Positions 18,330 through 28,900 of a stretch of DNA of 64,000 nucleotides are shown in pieces; the first letter of the stretch is position 1, and each line of letters opens with the position of its first letter. This DNA is from Candidatus Schneideria nysicola (GTDB lineage Bacteria > Pseudomonadota > Gammaproteobacteria > Enterobacterales > Enterobacteriaceae). The notes beneath the pieces were generated by a model. It searched no databases and was not told the origin of the DNA. It saw nothing but the letters and a program-made list of their open reading frames with translations. Both the position numbers and the translations under genes were made by a program. The DNA lies in contig NZ_CP074435.1 of assembly GCF_019923565.1 (NCBI RefSeq), positions 498,501 to 562,500 of the forward strand, in the 5' to 3' direction.

Positions 18330-20417
18330 TTAAGCAAGGTATCTTAATAATTGTTCTATATAGTGTATTTTATGGGAAGAATCTTCCGTATCATAACAGA
18401 ATTTGAGTTGTTGTGTGACGGGATTGAATTGATACTTAGATGGATTACTTTGTATTAAACGTACTAAATTTGATAAATTAACATAATTTTTTATAGAAAA
18501 TTCAATAATTCCCCATTGATTTTTACCTATACCTTTAGCAAGAATATGTTTGATTCCTAAAGAATTTGCTTTTTTCTTAATTAAGGTAATATTAAATAAG
18601 TCGTTAACTATATCAGGTAATTTTCCAAAATGTTGAATCAGGTCTTTTTTTATTGCTTCAATTTCCTCCATATCATTTGCGTTAGAAATTTTTTTATATA
18701 TTTGAAGTCTCATACTAACATCGGAAATATAATCATTAGGAATAAGAAATGGAATATTTAATTCTATTGTATTGTCAATAGTCTCCATGAAATTGAAGAG
18801 GTTATTTGAACTAGATTCTAAAGTATTAATAGCATTTTTTAATAAATCCATATATAAAGATAAACCAATAGTATTGATTTGTCCACTTTGTTCTTTTCCT
18901 AAAAAATCCCCTGCTCCTCGTATTTCTAAATCGTAAGTAGAGAGTGTAAAACCAGATCCAAGTTTTTCTAGAGAAGAAAGAGCTTTTAATCTTTCACTAG
19001 CTTCTCTATCAAGTTTTTTTGAAGGGGTTTTTAGAAAGTAAGCATAACCTTGACGATTAGAACGCCCTACTCTACCACGCAATTGATAAAGTTGTGCTAA
19101 ACCAAACCGATCCGCATTATCAATTATAATGGTATTAACATTAGTAATATGAATCCCTGTTTCAATAATAGTTGTACATACCAGTACAGTAAATTTCTTA
19201 TGATGAAAATCTACCATAATTTTTTCTAGATCTTTTTCACACATTTGACCATGACCAATGGCAACTCTTAACCCTGGGATTAATTCTTGTAAAAAAATCT
19301 TAGTTTTTTCTATATTTCTAACATTATTACATACATAATATATTTGACCTTCTCGTTTTAATTCATATAATATTGCTTTTTTTATAGTATTAATATTATA
19401 TTCTTCAATAATTGTTTTTACTGCTAATCTTTGTGCAGGTGGAGTTGCAATAATAGATAAATCTCTTAATCCATAAATTGCCATATTTAAAGTACGGGGT
19501 ATTGGTGTAGCAGTTAATACAAGTACATCTATTCCAACATATAGAGATTGTATTTTTTCTTTTTGACTCACACCGAAACGGTGTTCCTCATCAATAATTA
19601 ATAAACCTAGATTAAACCATTTAATATCTTGTAAAATAATGTGAGTACCTATCAAAATATCGATTTCGCCATTAGCAACCTTCTTTATTATTTTTTTTCG
19701 TTCTTTTAACGAACGAAATCTAGAAAGCATTTCTACTCTTATATTCCACTTAGCGAAACGATGAGAGAACTCATCAAAATGTTGATGAGCTAATAATGTA
19801 GTAGGTACTAAGATTGCTACTTGTCTTTTATTGTCTATAGCTAAGAAAGTGGCACGTATTGCTATTTCAGTTTTACCAAATCCAACGTCTCCACATATTA
19901 ATCTATCCATTAAAACTGGTTGACACATATCATGTAGTACTGCATTAATAGCTTGCATTTGATCGCTTGTTAAATCAAAAGGATAATCTTCACAAAAAAT
20001 ACGATAATTGACCGGATTTAATCGAAAAGCTAATTTCTTTTGTATAGCACGTTTAGAATAAGTTGCTAATATTTCAACTGCTATATCTTTAATTTTTTTA
20101 AATATTGTTTTTCGTATACGAGACCAATTATCATTTCCTAATTTATTTAGTGGAATAGTGTTTCCATTTATGCCGATATAACGGCTAACTAAATTTAAAG
20201 AGGAAACTGGTACATATAATTTACTATCTTCAGCATAGATTAAGGTTAGATATTCTGATTTTATACCATTTGTTTCCAAAATAGTAGTTCCAGCATAACG
20301 ACCAATACCATGTTCTATATGAACAATAGGATCCCCTTTCCGAAGGCTATCTAAATTATGAATTTTATTATTTTTAGAGAAATCTGTTATTCTTTTTTTG
20401 AAAAGAGGTATACTCAT
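18330..20417 (-). CDS. mfd: Transcription-repair coupling factor Mfd, N-terminally truncated (RNAP-binding, translocase and C-terminal domains only)
   Basis: Mfd is the dsDNA translocase that pushes stalled RNA polymerase off DNA and recruits UvrA. This 695-residue protein aligns from its first residues with E. coli Mfd from about residue 450 to the end (1148). It keeps the RNAP-interaction domain (GDPIVHIEHGIGRYAG), both helicase lobes (Walker A GDVGFGKTE, DEEH box in LLIIDEEHRFG, TATPIPRTLN, QLRGRVGRS) and the C-terminal TRCF domain. The whole UvrB-like N-terminal module, which contacts UvrA, is absent. No remnant of it is visible in the 368 AT-rich bases upstream, so this looks like an old deletion rather than a frameshift. 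The ATG at 20415-20417 is the natural start. Confidence 0.95.
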   Translation of the reverse strand: MSIPLFKKRITDFSKNNKIHNLDSLRKGDPIVHIEHGIGRYAGTTILETNGIKSEYLTLIYAEDSKLYVPVSSLNLVSRYIGINGNTIPLNKLGNDNWSRIRKTIFKKIKDIAVEILATYSKRAIQKKLAFRLNPVNYRIFCEDYPFDLTSDQMQAINAVLHDMCQPVLMDRLICGDVGFGKTEIAIRATFLAIDNKRQVAILVPTTLLAHQHFDEFSHRFAKWNIRVEMLSRFRSLKERKKIIKKVANGEIDILIGTHIILQDIKWFNLGLLIIDEEHRFGVSQKEKIQSLYVGIDVLVLTATPIPRTLNMAIYGLRDLSIIATPPAQRLAVKTIIEEYNINTIKKAILYELKREGQIYYVCNNVRNIEKTKIFLQELIPGLRVAIGHGQMCEKDLEKIMVDFHHKKFTVLVCTTIIETGIHITNVNTIIIDNADRFGLAQLYQLRGRVGRSNRQGYAYFLKTPSKKLDREASERLKALSSLEKLGSGFTLSTYDLEIRGAGDFLGKEQSGQINTIGLSLYMDLLKNAINTLESSSNNLFNFMETIDNTIELNIPFLIPNDYISDVSMRLQIYKKISNANDMEEIEAIKKDLIQHFGKLPDIVNDLFNITLIKKKANSLGIKHILAKGIGKNQWGIIEFSIKNYVNLSNLVRLIQSNPSKYQFNPVTQQLKFCYDTEDSSHKIHYIEQLLRYLA

Positions 20418-20785
20418 ATTAAAATTATAAATTTTACTATCTATTTTTATGCATGCTATGTGAGGATAACTTCATCCTAATCCCTTATAAACAAGGATTC
20501 TTTGAATTTTGAAATATAAATTTTTAGTATAGGTTTTGATTTAATATAATTATATTAAATCATTCGAAATATTCATTTCTATTTTTAGAATAGACGGACT
20601 ATATTATAGCATTCTATATTTATTTTATAATAATAAAAAATATTGGAAATAAGTAAATAATAATTTACTTTTATTACATTTTTTTAATATAACATTATAA
20701 ACTAATAGTAAACTCTTTAATAAAGAATTTAGAATTCTATCTATTAAATAATCAAATCATTTAATTGTTAAAGGAGAGGAGATAA
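20418..20785. other. 368-base divergent promoter region between mfd and fabB
   Basis: No gene is visible here on either strand and the DNA is extremely AT-rich. It must hold the promoters for mfd (leftward) and fabB (rightward). It contains a perfect 26-base palindrome at 20537-20562 and ends in a strong fabB Shine-Dalgarno (AAGGAGAGGAG, 20771-20781). I see no recognisable FadR or FabR operator, which regulate fabB in E. coli. Confidence 0.6.
20537..20562. promoter_or_regulatory. Perfect 26-base palindrome upstream of fabB
   Basis: The 13-base half-site TGATTTAATATAA at 20537-20549 is followed directly by its exact reverse complement at 20550-20562, with no spacer. The element is 224 bases upstream of the fabB start and 120 bases upstream of the mfd start. 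The outer TGATTT/AAATCA ends contain G-C pairs, so it is not simply an AT run. It could be an operator for a dimeric regulator or a cruciform-prone site. Confidence 0.4.
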
Positions 20786-22006
20786 ATGAAACGTGCTGTA
20801 ATTACCGGTATAGGAATTATATCGAGTATCGGTAACAATCAGGAAGAAGTGATAACCTCTCTTAAACAAGGACGCTCTGGAATAACTTTTTCTGACGAGC
20901 TAAAAAATTCAGGAATGCGTAGTCATGTATGGGGTAATATTAAATTTAACTTAAATAATTTGATAGATAGAAAAATTTCAAGATTTATGAGTGATGCATC
21001 TATTTATGCATATCTTTCTATGAAACAAGCAATTATTGATTCAGCTCTTACCCCTGATATGATATCTAATGATCGAACCGGTCTTATTGTGGGTTCTGGT
21101 GGTGGATCACCAAGGAACCAAGTAGCTGGTTGTGATCGTATGCGTTCTAGAGGTCTAAGAGGGGTAGGTCCATATATGGTAACTAAAGCTATGGCATCTG
21201 GTGTTTCAGCTTGTTTAGCAACGTCATTTAAAATTCGTGGTCTTAGCTATTCGGTTAGTTCTGCTTGTTCTACTTCTGCACATTGTATTGGAAATGCTTT
21301 AGAAATTGTTCAAATTGGAAAACAAGATATTATTTTTGCTGGTGGTGGAGAAGAAATAGGTTGGGAAATGGCATGCGAATTTGATGCAATGGGTGCTCTT
21401 TCTACTCATTATAATCACACACCAGAAAAAGCATCCCGTACTTATGATATTAACAGAGATGGATTTGTTATTGCTGGGGGAGGAGGTATTATCGTAGTAG
21501 AGGAACTAGAACATGCTATAAGACGCGGAGCACATATTTATGGTGAAATTATTGGATATGGTGCTACATCAGATGGGATGGATATGGTAGCTCCTTCTGG
21601 AGAAGGAGCCGTACGTTGCATGAAAATGGCATTGAAAGAGGTTCATAGAAAAATAGATTATATAAATGTTCATGGAACATCTACACAGATTGGCGATTTG
21701 AAAGAACTATGGGCCATTAAGAAAACTTTTGGGGATATTCATCATCCCCCGTTTTCTTCCACAAAATCAATCAGTGGACATTCATTAGGTGCGGCGGGTG
21801 TACATGAAGTTATATTTACTTTATTAATGATGGAAAATAATTTTATAGCACCTAGTATTAATATTGAAGAATTAGATCCACAAGCCATAGATATGAATAT
21901 TATTCAAAAAACAACACGAAGCCAATTATATACTGTAATGAGCAATAGTTTCGGATTTGGAGGTACTAATGTTACTATTATACTACAAAAATATCCTTTT
22001 GAATAA
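20786..22006 (+). CDS. fabB: 3-oxoacyl-ACP synthase I (KAS I)
   Basis: FabB condenses acyl-ACP with malonyl-ACP and is required for elongating unsaturated chains made by FabA. The 406-residue protein is exactly E. coli length. It has the active-site cysteine in [12 protein letters not shown], the first catalytic histidine in [11 protein letters not shown], the second in [14 protein letters not shown], and the C-terminal [10 protein letters not shown] very strong Shine-Dalgarno (AAGGAGAGGAG) precedes the ATG. It converges with rpoZ with only 12 bases between stops. Confidence 0.98.
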   Translation: MKRAVITGIGIISSIGNNQEEVITSLKQGRSGITFSDELKNSGMRSHVWGNIKFNLNNLIDRKISRFMSDASIYAYLSMKQAIIDSALTPDMISNDRTGLIVGSGGGSPRNQVAGCDRMRSRGLRGVGPYMVTKAMASGVSACLATSFKIRGLSYSVSSACSTSAHCIGNALEIVQIGKQDIIFAGGGEEIGWEMACEFDAMGALSTHYNHTPEKASRTYDINRDGFVIAGGGGIIVVEELEHAIRRGAHIYGEIIGYGATSDGMDMVAPSGEGAVRCMKMALKEVHRKIDYINVHGTSTQIGDLKELWAIKKTFGDIHHPPFSSTKSISGHSLGAAGVHEVIFTLLMMENNFIAPSINIEELDPQAIDMNIIQKTTRSQLYTVMSNSFGFGGTNVTIILQKYPFE

Positions 22007-22018
22007 TCAAGATTATTA

Positions 22019-22234
22019 CTACTTCTTATTCTTCTCTTCTTGTATTAGAAGAGAATTTATTAATCCTTGTTCAATTTCACGTAACGCAATGACGGTGTAT
22101 TTATCATTGTCTTGTGGCACTAAAGGATCTTTTCCTTGTATTTGTATCTGACGAGCTCTTCGTGCCGCAATTAATACTAAATCAAAACGATTTCCAATCT
22201 TTTCAACAGCATCTTGTACAGTTACACGTGCCAT
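22019..22234 (-). CDS. rpoZ: RNA polymerase omega subunit, short form
   Basis: Omega latches the C-terminus of beta-prime during RNA polymerase assembly. The 71-residue protein matches the first ~70 residues of E. coli omega (91 residues) nearly base for base in meaning: [19 protein letters not shown] and [13 protein letters not shown]. The last ~20 residues, a poorly ordered tail, are missing. GAAGGA precedes the ATG. It lies 47 bases downstream of gmk as in E. coli, but spoT, which normally follows, is gone and fabB converges on it. Confidence 0.95.
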   Translation of the reverse strand: MARVTVQDAVEKIGNRFDLVLIAARRARQIQIQGKDPLVPQDNDKYTVIALREIEQGLINSLLIQEEKNKK

Positions 22235-22281
22235 ACATATTCTTTCCTTCTCTTATTCTTCTCTTTGTTGATTAGATAGAT

Positions 22282-22902
22282 CTAACTTAAAAATTTTGCT
22301 ATTAATGAACGATAACGTATACTTTGACATTTTATACGCAAACGCTCAGCGTATATAATACTTTTCAGTTCGAATAATGCCGTGTTAAATTCATCATTAA
22401 TAATGAGATAATCATAATCTACAACATGTATAATTTCTGTCACAACTTGTGCCATACGCCATTCTATATTTTCTCTACTATCCTGTGCTCGATTACTTAA
22501 GCGTTTTTTTAATTCTTCTTTGGAGGGAGGTAAGATAAAAATACTACACACATTAGAAATTTTATCTCTTACTTGTTTTGCGCCTTGCCAATCAATATCA
22601 AGAAATACATCTACTCCTTTTTGTAACATTTTATGAATTCCTCTATATGAAGTCCCGTAATAATGTCCAAAAACTCTAGCATATTCTAAGAATGCATTTT
22701 CATCTATCATTTTTTCGAACTCTTTAATAGAGACAAATTCATAATGTATACCTTGTACTTCTCCAGGACGAATAGCTCGAGTAGTATGAGAAACAGATAA
22801 TTGCGTATTACATACTACATGACTATTCAGTAAGGCTTGTATTAAGCTCGATTTTCCTGCTCCACTAGGAGCAGAAATAATATATAGTCTACTTGTTACC
22901 AT
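22282..22902 (-). CDS. gmk: Guanylate kinase
   Basis: Gmk phosphorylates GMP to GDP, an essential step in guanine nucleotide supply. The 206-residue protein (207 in E. coli) has the P-loop [16 protein letters not shown], the GMP-binding [11 protein letters not shown], and [16 protein letters not shown]. It is the first gene of the gmk-rpoZ pair. Confidence 0.97.
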   Translation of the reverse strand: MVTSRLYIISAPSGAGKSSLIQALLNSHVVCNTQLSVSHTTRAIRPGEVQGIHYEFVSIKEFEKMIDENAFLEYARVFGHYYGTSYRGIHKMLQKGVDVFLDIDWQGAKQVRDKISNVCSIFILPPSKEELKKRLSNRAQDSRENIEWRMAQVVTEIIHVVDYDYLIINDEFNTALFELKSIIYAERLRIKCQSIRYRSLIAKFLS

Positions 22903-23241
22903 AAAAATATAAATAATTTTTATCTAGTTATTATTATTGAACTAACAGACAGACACAGACCATTACAGTAAATATTTTATAAGCAACGAATGATTATCAT
23001 TATAAAAATATATTGGAGAATGTCATAATATAAAAAATATATCAAATGCGGTATTTTTTTAATATTTATAAGTAGTATCTTATACGTAATTCTATACTTA
23101 TAATTTAGCATAAAAATTTATGCCTTTCTATCATTTATTTTTAATAAAATATACAGATATATTTTCATTATTATCTAAAACAATGTACTGTATTGTATAA
23201 AATTATAAATAAAATCAATATATTACCAATAAGGAGTTTGG
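22903..23241. other. 339-base divergent promoter region between gmk and ybaL
   Basis: No gene is visible. The region holds two dyads. AATGAT-T-ATCATT at 22989-23001 equals the core of the E. coli Fur box. GCATAAA-AA-TTTATGC lies at 23108-23123. The ybaL end carries a perfect AAGGAG (23231-23236) five bases before its ATG. I cannot place -35/-10 elements with confidence in DNA this AT-rich. Confidence 0.5.
22989..23001. promoter_or_regulatory. Fur-box-like dyad upstream of gmk/ybaL
   Basis: AATGATTATCATT is a perfect 6-1-6 inverted repeat and matches the central 13 bases of the 19-base Fur consensus except at the central, self-complementary position. The three bases on each side match only partly. 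Neither gmk nor ybaL is a known Fur target and no fur gene is visible in the window, so function is doubtful. Confidence 0.2.
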
Positions 23242-24912
23242 ATGCATCATGCTATGCCACTCATAAATACTATTGTTGGAGGATTAGTTTTAGCTTTTTT
23301 ATTAGGAATGTTAGCTAATCATTTCCGTATCTCACCATTAGTCGGATATTTAACTGCTGGAGTATTAGTTGGACCTTTTACTCCTGGATTTGTTGCAGAT
23401 ACCTCTTTAGCACCTGAATTGGCAGAATTAGGAGTCATCCTTCTTATGTTTGGAGTAGGACTCCATTTTTCATTAAAAGACTTAATGGCAGTCAAACATA
23501 TAGCAATACCAGGAGCTATAGCCCAGATTGGAGTAGCAACTTTTCTAGGTATGATATTTTCTTATATGATGAATTGGTCAACAATTAACGGACTAGTATT
23601 TGGATTATGTCTTTCTACGGCTAGTACTGTTGTACTATTACGTGCTTTAGAAGATAGACAATTAATTGATAGTCGACGGGGACAAATTGCCATTGGGTGG
23701 TTAATAGTGGAAGATTTAGTGATGGTATTAACTCTAGTTTTACTACCTGCTTTTGGAGATATGTTAGATAGTAATAACAAAGGAATAGATAATACTCAAT
23801 TATGGAGAGAACTCGCTTTCACTGTTGGAAAGGTTGTGGCTTTTATTACTTTGATGATTGTGGTAGGAAGACGTTTGGTGCCTTGGGTATTAGCAAAGAG
23901 CGCCAGTACGGGTTCTAGAGAATTATTTACACTTTCTGTTTTAGCTCTAGCACTAGGAATTGCCTTCGGTGCAGTAGAATTTTTTGATGTTTCTTTTGCA
24001 TTAGGTGCTTTTTTTGCAGGGGTAGTATTAAATGAATCCGAATTAAGTCATCGTGCTGCACACGATACTTTGCCTCTAAGGGATGCATTTGCAGTATTAT
24101 TTTTTGTTTCTGTAGGAATGTTATTTAATCCAACTATTTTATTACGTGAACCGCTTGCCGTTCTTGCTACGTTAGCAATTATTTTATTCGGAAAATCGGC
24201 TGCAGCTTTTGGATTAGTAAGATTATTTGGTTTATCAAAACGTACCTCATTAACTATTGCGGTTAGTTTAGCACAAATTGGTGAATTTGCTTTTATTCTA
24301 GCTGGATTAAGTATCTCACTGAATATGTTATCGGAGCAAGGACATCATCTGGTTTTGGCTGGAGCAATTCTCTCTATTATGATTCATCCACTAATGTTTG
24401 CATTATTAGAACGATTTTTAATCGCGTATAATCCAGAAAACAATAATAGTAGCATGCAAGAAGACGATGCTCAGCAGCTTCCACAAGATCTTTGTCATCA
24501 CGTATTATTAGTAGGTTATGGTAGAGTCGGAAGTTTAGTCGGAGAACAACTCTTACTTGCAGGTTTACCTATGGTAGTAGTAGAAAATAATCGTGCTAGG
24601 GTGGATATGTTGCGTGAACAGAGTATCAATGTGGTTTTAGGCAATGCTGCTAGAGTAGAGATTATGGAATTAGCGCGATTAGATCGCGCGCGTTGGTTAC
24701 TTTTAACGATTCCTAATGGATTCGAATCCGGTGAGATTGTAACACTAGCTAGAGAAAAAAATCCTGATTTAAAAATTATTGCGCGTGCACACTATGATGA
24801 TGAAGTTGAGTATATTACGGAAAGGGGAGCCAATCAAGTAGTCATGGGTGAACGTGAGATTGCCAATAGTATGATAGCACTACTTCAGATAGAAACCCAA
24901 AATCATCTATAA
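23242..24912 (+). CDS. ybaL: YbaL, Kef-type cation/proton antiporter with NAD-binding domain
   Basis: This 556-residue inner-membrane protein aligns along almost its whole length with E. coli YbaL, a CPA2-family (KefB/KefC-like) transporter. The N-terminal ~385 residues are a run of about a dozen hydrophobic segments with highly conserved blocks such as ISPLVGYLTAGVLVGPFTPG and CLSTASTVVLLRALEDRQLI. The C-terminal part is a RCK_N domain with a dinucleotide-binding motif (HVLLVGYGRVGSLVGEQLL) and RGANQVVMGEREIA. The Shine-Dalgarno AAGGAG is perfect. It appears visibly less AT-rich and more conserved than genes around 10-18 kb. The ion moved and the signal sensed are not established even in E. 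coli. Confidence 0.93.
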   Translation: MHHAMPLINTIVGGLVLAFLLGMLANHFRISPLVGYLTAGVLVGPFTPGFVADTSLAPELAELGVILLMFGVGLHFSLKDLMAVKHIAIPGAIAQIGVATFLGMIFSYMMNWSTINGLVFGLCLSTASTVVLLRALEDRQLIDSRRGQIAIGWLIVEDLVMVLTLVLLPAFGDMLDSNNKGIDNTQLWRELAFTVGKVVAFITLMIVVGRRLVPWVLAKSASTGSRELFTLSVLALALGIAFGAVEFFDVSFALGAFFAGVVLNESELSHRAAHDTLPLRDAFAVLFFVSVGMLFNPTILLREPLAVLATLAIILFGKSAAAFGLVRLFGLSKRTSLTIAVSLAQIGEFAFILAGLSISLNMLSEQGHHLVLAGAILSIMIHPLMFALLERFLIAYNPENNNSSMQEDDAQQLPQDLCHHVLLVGYGRVGSLVGEQLLLAGLPMVVVENNRARVDMLREQSINVVLGNAARVEIMELARLDRARWLLLTIPNGFESGEIVTLAREKNPDLKIIARAHYDDEVEYITERGANQVVMGEREIANSMIALLQIETQNHL

Positions 24913-24938
24913 TTTTATAATACGTTGCTAAGTTGCTG

Positions 24939-25892
24939 CTAACAATAGCCATAACCCATTAAACGTTGGTAACGTCTTTCTAAGAGATCTTGTTCCTTTA
25001 AACGATCGAGTTCATCTAAATCTAATTTTAAACGTGATTTGATAGAATCAGATATAGTAAGAAGGTCGCGATGTGCTCCTCCCAATGGCTCTTCTATAAT
25101 ATGGTCTATCAGTGATAAGCGTTTAAGACTGTTTGCTATAATACCCATAGCTTCCGCTGCTAACGGTGCTTTTTCCACACTTTTCCAAAGAATAGACGCA
25201 CAACCTTCTGGGGATATTACAGAGTAAGTACTGTATTCTAACATATTGATTTTATCGCCTACTCCAATAGCTAAAGCACCGCCAGATCCTCCTTCCCCAA
25301 TGACGGTACAAATGATAGGTACTTTTAAAACGGCCATTTCGCGTAGATTACTGGCAATGGCTTCCGATTGACCTCTTTCTTCCGCCCCTACTCCAGGGTA
25401 AGCACCTGGAGTATCAATAAAAGTTATAACGGGGATATTAAATCGCTCTGCCATTTTCATCAATCGTAATGCTTTTCGATAACCTTCTGGAGCGGGCATA
25501 CCAAAATTACGTCTAATTTTTTCTTTTACATCGCGTCCTTTTTGATGACCTATAATCATTACTGGACGAGACTCCATACGCGCTAGACCTCCAATAATAG
25601 CTTTATCATCAGCAAAAGTACGATCTCCGGATAATTCATCAAAATTATTAAAGATATGTGGAATATAATCTAAAGTATAAGGACGCAAGGGATGTCGTGC
25701 AATCTGAGCAATTTGCCACGCATTTAGATTAGAGTAAATTTTTTTTATTAATTCCCTTTTCTTGGTATTTAAGAATTGAATTTCTTTGTTTACGTCAAGA
25801 GATTGATCGCGTGATTTCAGTTCCATCAGAGCAGTAATTTTTGTTTCTAGCTCCGATAAAGGTTTTTCAAATTCTAGAAAATTCACGTTCAT
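24939..25892 (-). CDS. accA: Acetyl-CoA carboxylase carboxyltransferase alpha subunit
   Basis: AccA with AccD transfers the carboxyl group from biotinylated AccB to acetyl-CoA, giving malonyl-CoA for fatty acid synthesis. The 317-residue protein (319 in E. coli) has the crotonase-like core with [39 protein letters not shown] and [13 protein letters not shown]. It is the last gene of the dxr-to-accA cluster, 34 bases after dnaE, as in E. coli. BirA, also in the window, biotinylates the partner AccB. Confidence 0.98.
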   Translation of the reverse strand: MNVNFLEFEKPLSELETKITALMELKSRDQSLDVNKEIQFLNTKKRELIKKIYSNLNAWQIAQIARHPLRPYTLDYIPHIFNNFDELSGDRTFADDKAIIGGLARMESRPVMIIGHQKGRDVKEKIRRNFGMPAPEGYRKALRLMKMAERFNIPVITFIDTPGAYPGVGAEERGQSEAIASNLREMAVLKVPIICTVIGEGGSGGALAIGVGDKINMLEYSTYSVISPEGCASILWKSVEKAPLAAEAMGIIANSLKRLSLIDHIIEEPLGGAHRDLLTISDSIKSRLKLDLDELDRLKEQDLLERRYQRLMGYGYC

Positions 25893-25926
25893 AATGATTA
25901 TTCATTTCATTCCGTAGATCATTTAA

Positions 25927-28900
25927 CTATTGATAGGAGGAGTAATACTCCATTTTTTTACGCGCTTCTTTTATATCCATTAATTGAGAGGCAATCATCT
26001 TCATATAACCACGAGAATCTTCAGAAGCCACGTATCCTTTTACTATTAGAATACGATCGTCGTTTTCTAATAAATGCCTATATTTTTCTAATATATCCCT
26101 AAATAATACCACCTCTAAACGGCCAGATCGATCTTCTAACGTCAAAATAGCCATTTGATTCTCCCTTTTTGTTAATACAAGGCGAACGGATATAATTAAA
26201 CCGACTACTGTAATAATACTTCCTATCGTATGGTTTTTTTGTATATCTTTCAATCGTATGCCACTTGAATAATATTGAATTTCGTTTTGATATTGATCCA
26301 CTGGATGTCCAGTTAAATAGAGACCTAATGTCTCATGTTCTCCTCTTAACTTTATCTGTTCTGACCAAGGAAGAATATCCTGTTGTCTCTGTATAGAAGA
26401 GGAGTGAGAGACCGCATATTCCCTATTTGGAATACTATCACTAAACATATCTATTTGCCCTAACAATTGAGATTGTATATATTGATTAGCTGATTTTAAT
26501 ATAGTATCGATTGATTGCATCAATTCAGCACGATGTTGTTTAAAACAATCGAAGGATCCGGAAAGAATAAATTTCTCTAATATACGCCTATTTAAATTTT
26601 TCATTTGAGCTCTAACACATAGATCAAACATATCGATAAACATACCACTTTGATTACGTCCTTTAATAATTTCTTGAATAGATGCCTCTCCTATGCCTTT
26701 TATCGCACCAAGACCATAAACAATCTGCCCTTTTTTATTCACATGAAAATGAAATTGACTCGTATTAATATTAGGTGGTAACACTGTCATTCCCATCCTA
26801 TTACATTCTTCTATTAAGCTTCTAATTTTATCTATGTGATCCATATCAGCCGACATAACGGAAGCCATAAATTCATATGGATAATGCGTTTTCAGCCATA
26901 AGGTTTGATAAGAAAGTAATGCATAGGCAGTAGAATGCGATTTATTAAAACCATAATCAGCAAAATGTTCCATCATATCAAAAATCTTCATAGCTAAATT
27001 AGAATCTATCCCCTTTTTTTGGGCACCTTCTTTAAAAAAATTTCTTTGTTTAGCCATTTCATCTGGTTTTTTTTTACCCATTGCACAACGTAATAGATCG
27101 GCCTTACTTAAGGTATACCCTGCGAGTACCTGAGCTATTTGCATCACTTGCTCTTGATACAAAATAATACCATAAGTTGATTCAAGAATTGGTTTAAGAG
27201 ATTCATGTTGCCACCGAATATCCGGATATGAGATTTTTTCTTTGCCATGTTTACGATTAATGAAGTTCTCAACCATACCGGACTGTAGAGGACCCGGTCG
27301 AAATAAGGCGATTAATGCGATTATGTCTTCGAAACAATCCGGTTTGAGACGTTTAATCAGATCTCTCATTCCCTTTGATTCAAGTTGAAATACAGCAGTA
27401 GTTTCCGCCTTTCGCAAATACTCAAAGCTTTTTTCATTGTATAAAGGAATAGAGGATATATCAATAGGTGGAATTTTATTTTGTTTAAGAGTCGTATTGA
27501 TCATATCCATCGCTCGCTTAATAATCGTCAAAGTACGTAACCCCAAAAAATCAAACTTTATTAAACCAATATCCTCAATATCATTCTTATCAAATTGAGT
27601 CACGGGATTCTTTCCCGTCTCATCACAATAAATAGGAGAAAAATCAGTAATACGAGTGGGTGCAATTACTACTCCACCCGCATGTTTTCCCACGTTACGT
27701 ATGATTCCTTCTAATTTACGAGACATATCCAGTAACATACCAATATCTTCATCTGAATGATAGAGTTTACTTAATTGAGGTTCAATAATAAACGCTTTCT
27801 CTAAAGTCATCCCTGGATCAGGTCTGACTAATTTCGCAATACGATCCACGAAACTATAAGGATAGTCTAGTACACGTCCAACATCCCTAATTACCACTTT
27901 TGCTGATAAGGTACCAAAAGTAATGATTTGAGCTACCGCATGGCGTCCATAAATATTAGCAACATGATCAATGACTAGATCCCTTTTTTCCATACAAAAA
28001 TCTATATCAAAATCCGGCATAGATATACGTTCGGAGTTGAGAAATCTTTCAAAGAGTAAATCAAAATCTAGTGGATCGATATCGGTAATTTTTAATGCGT
28101 AAGCGACTAATGACCCGGCACCAGATCCTCTACCAGGTCCAACAGGGATATGATGATCTTTTGCCCATTGTATAAATTCCATCACAATCAAAAAATATCC
28201 AGGAAATCCCATCTGATTAATAATCTTTAATTCATGGGTTAGTCTATTTTTATAGGAAACAAATCGTTTATCCCGATCTTTAACATTGATAAATTTGAAT
28301 TTTAAACGTTTTTCTAGTCCTTCATTAGCTCTTTTTATTAAAAAATCCTTCGTTGAAATTCCTTTAGTAGGAAAATTTGGAAGAAAATATTGACCTAAAT
28401 TGAGAGTAAGATTACATCTACGAGCAATTTCTATACTATTTTCCAAGGCTTCTGGAATATCTGAAAAGAGATTACACATTTCTTTTTCACTACGCATATA
28501 TTGCTGTGGACTATACGTGTGTGGCCGTTTTATATCATTAAGAATATAACCGTTATGAATAGCTACACGAACTTCGTGAGTATCAAAATCCTTTTTGTCA
28601 ATAAAGCGTATATCATTAGTCGCTACTACCGGTAGCGATTGACGCATAGCGAATTCTACCGCTGCTTGTACGTAATGTTCTTCATTTTCACGACCAGTTC
28701 GAGTTAATTCCAGGTAATAACGATCTGCGAAATAACGTTTGTAAAAGATTAAACATTGTTCCAATTGAAAATTATTATGACGATATATTAAACATTTTCC
28801 AATATCACCTTTGAATCCAGAAAGGATAATTAATCCTTGATTATATTGTATAAGCCAATCTTGATCAATGATTGGACCGGAGGACATATAACCCCGTTGA

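Noticed and set aside
18330-20785. That mfd might be frameshifted, with its N-terminal half in another frame upstream
   Set aside because: The 368 bases upstream are AT-rich with no long reading frame and end at the fabB start; the missing ~450 codons would need about 1.3 kb.
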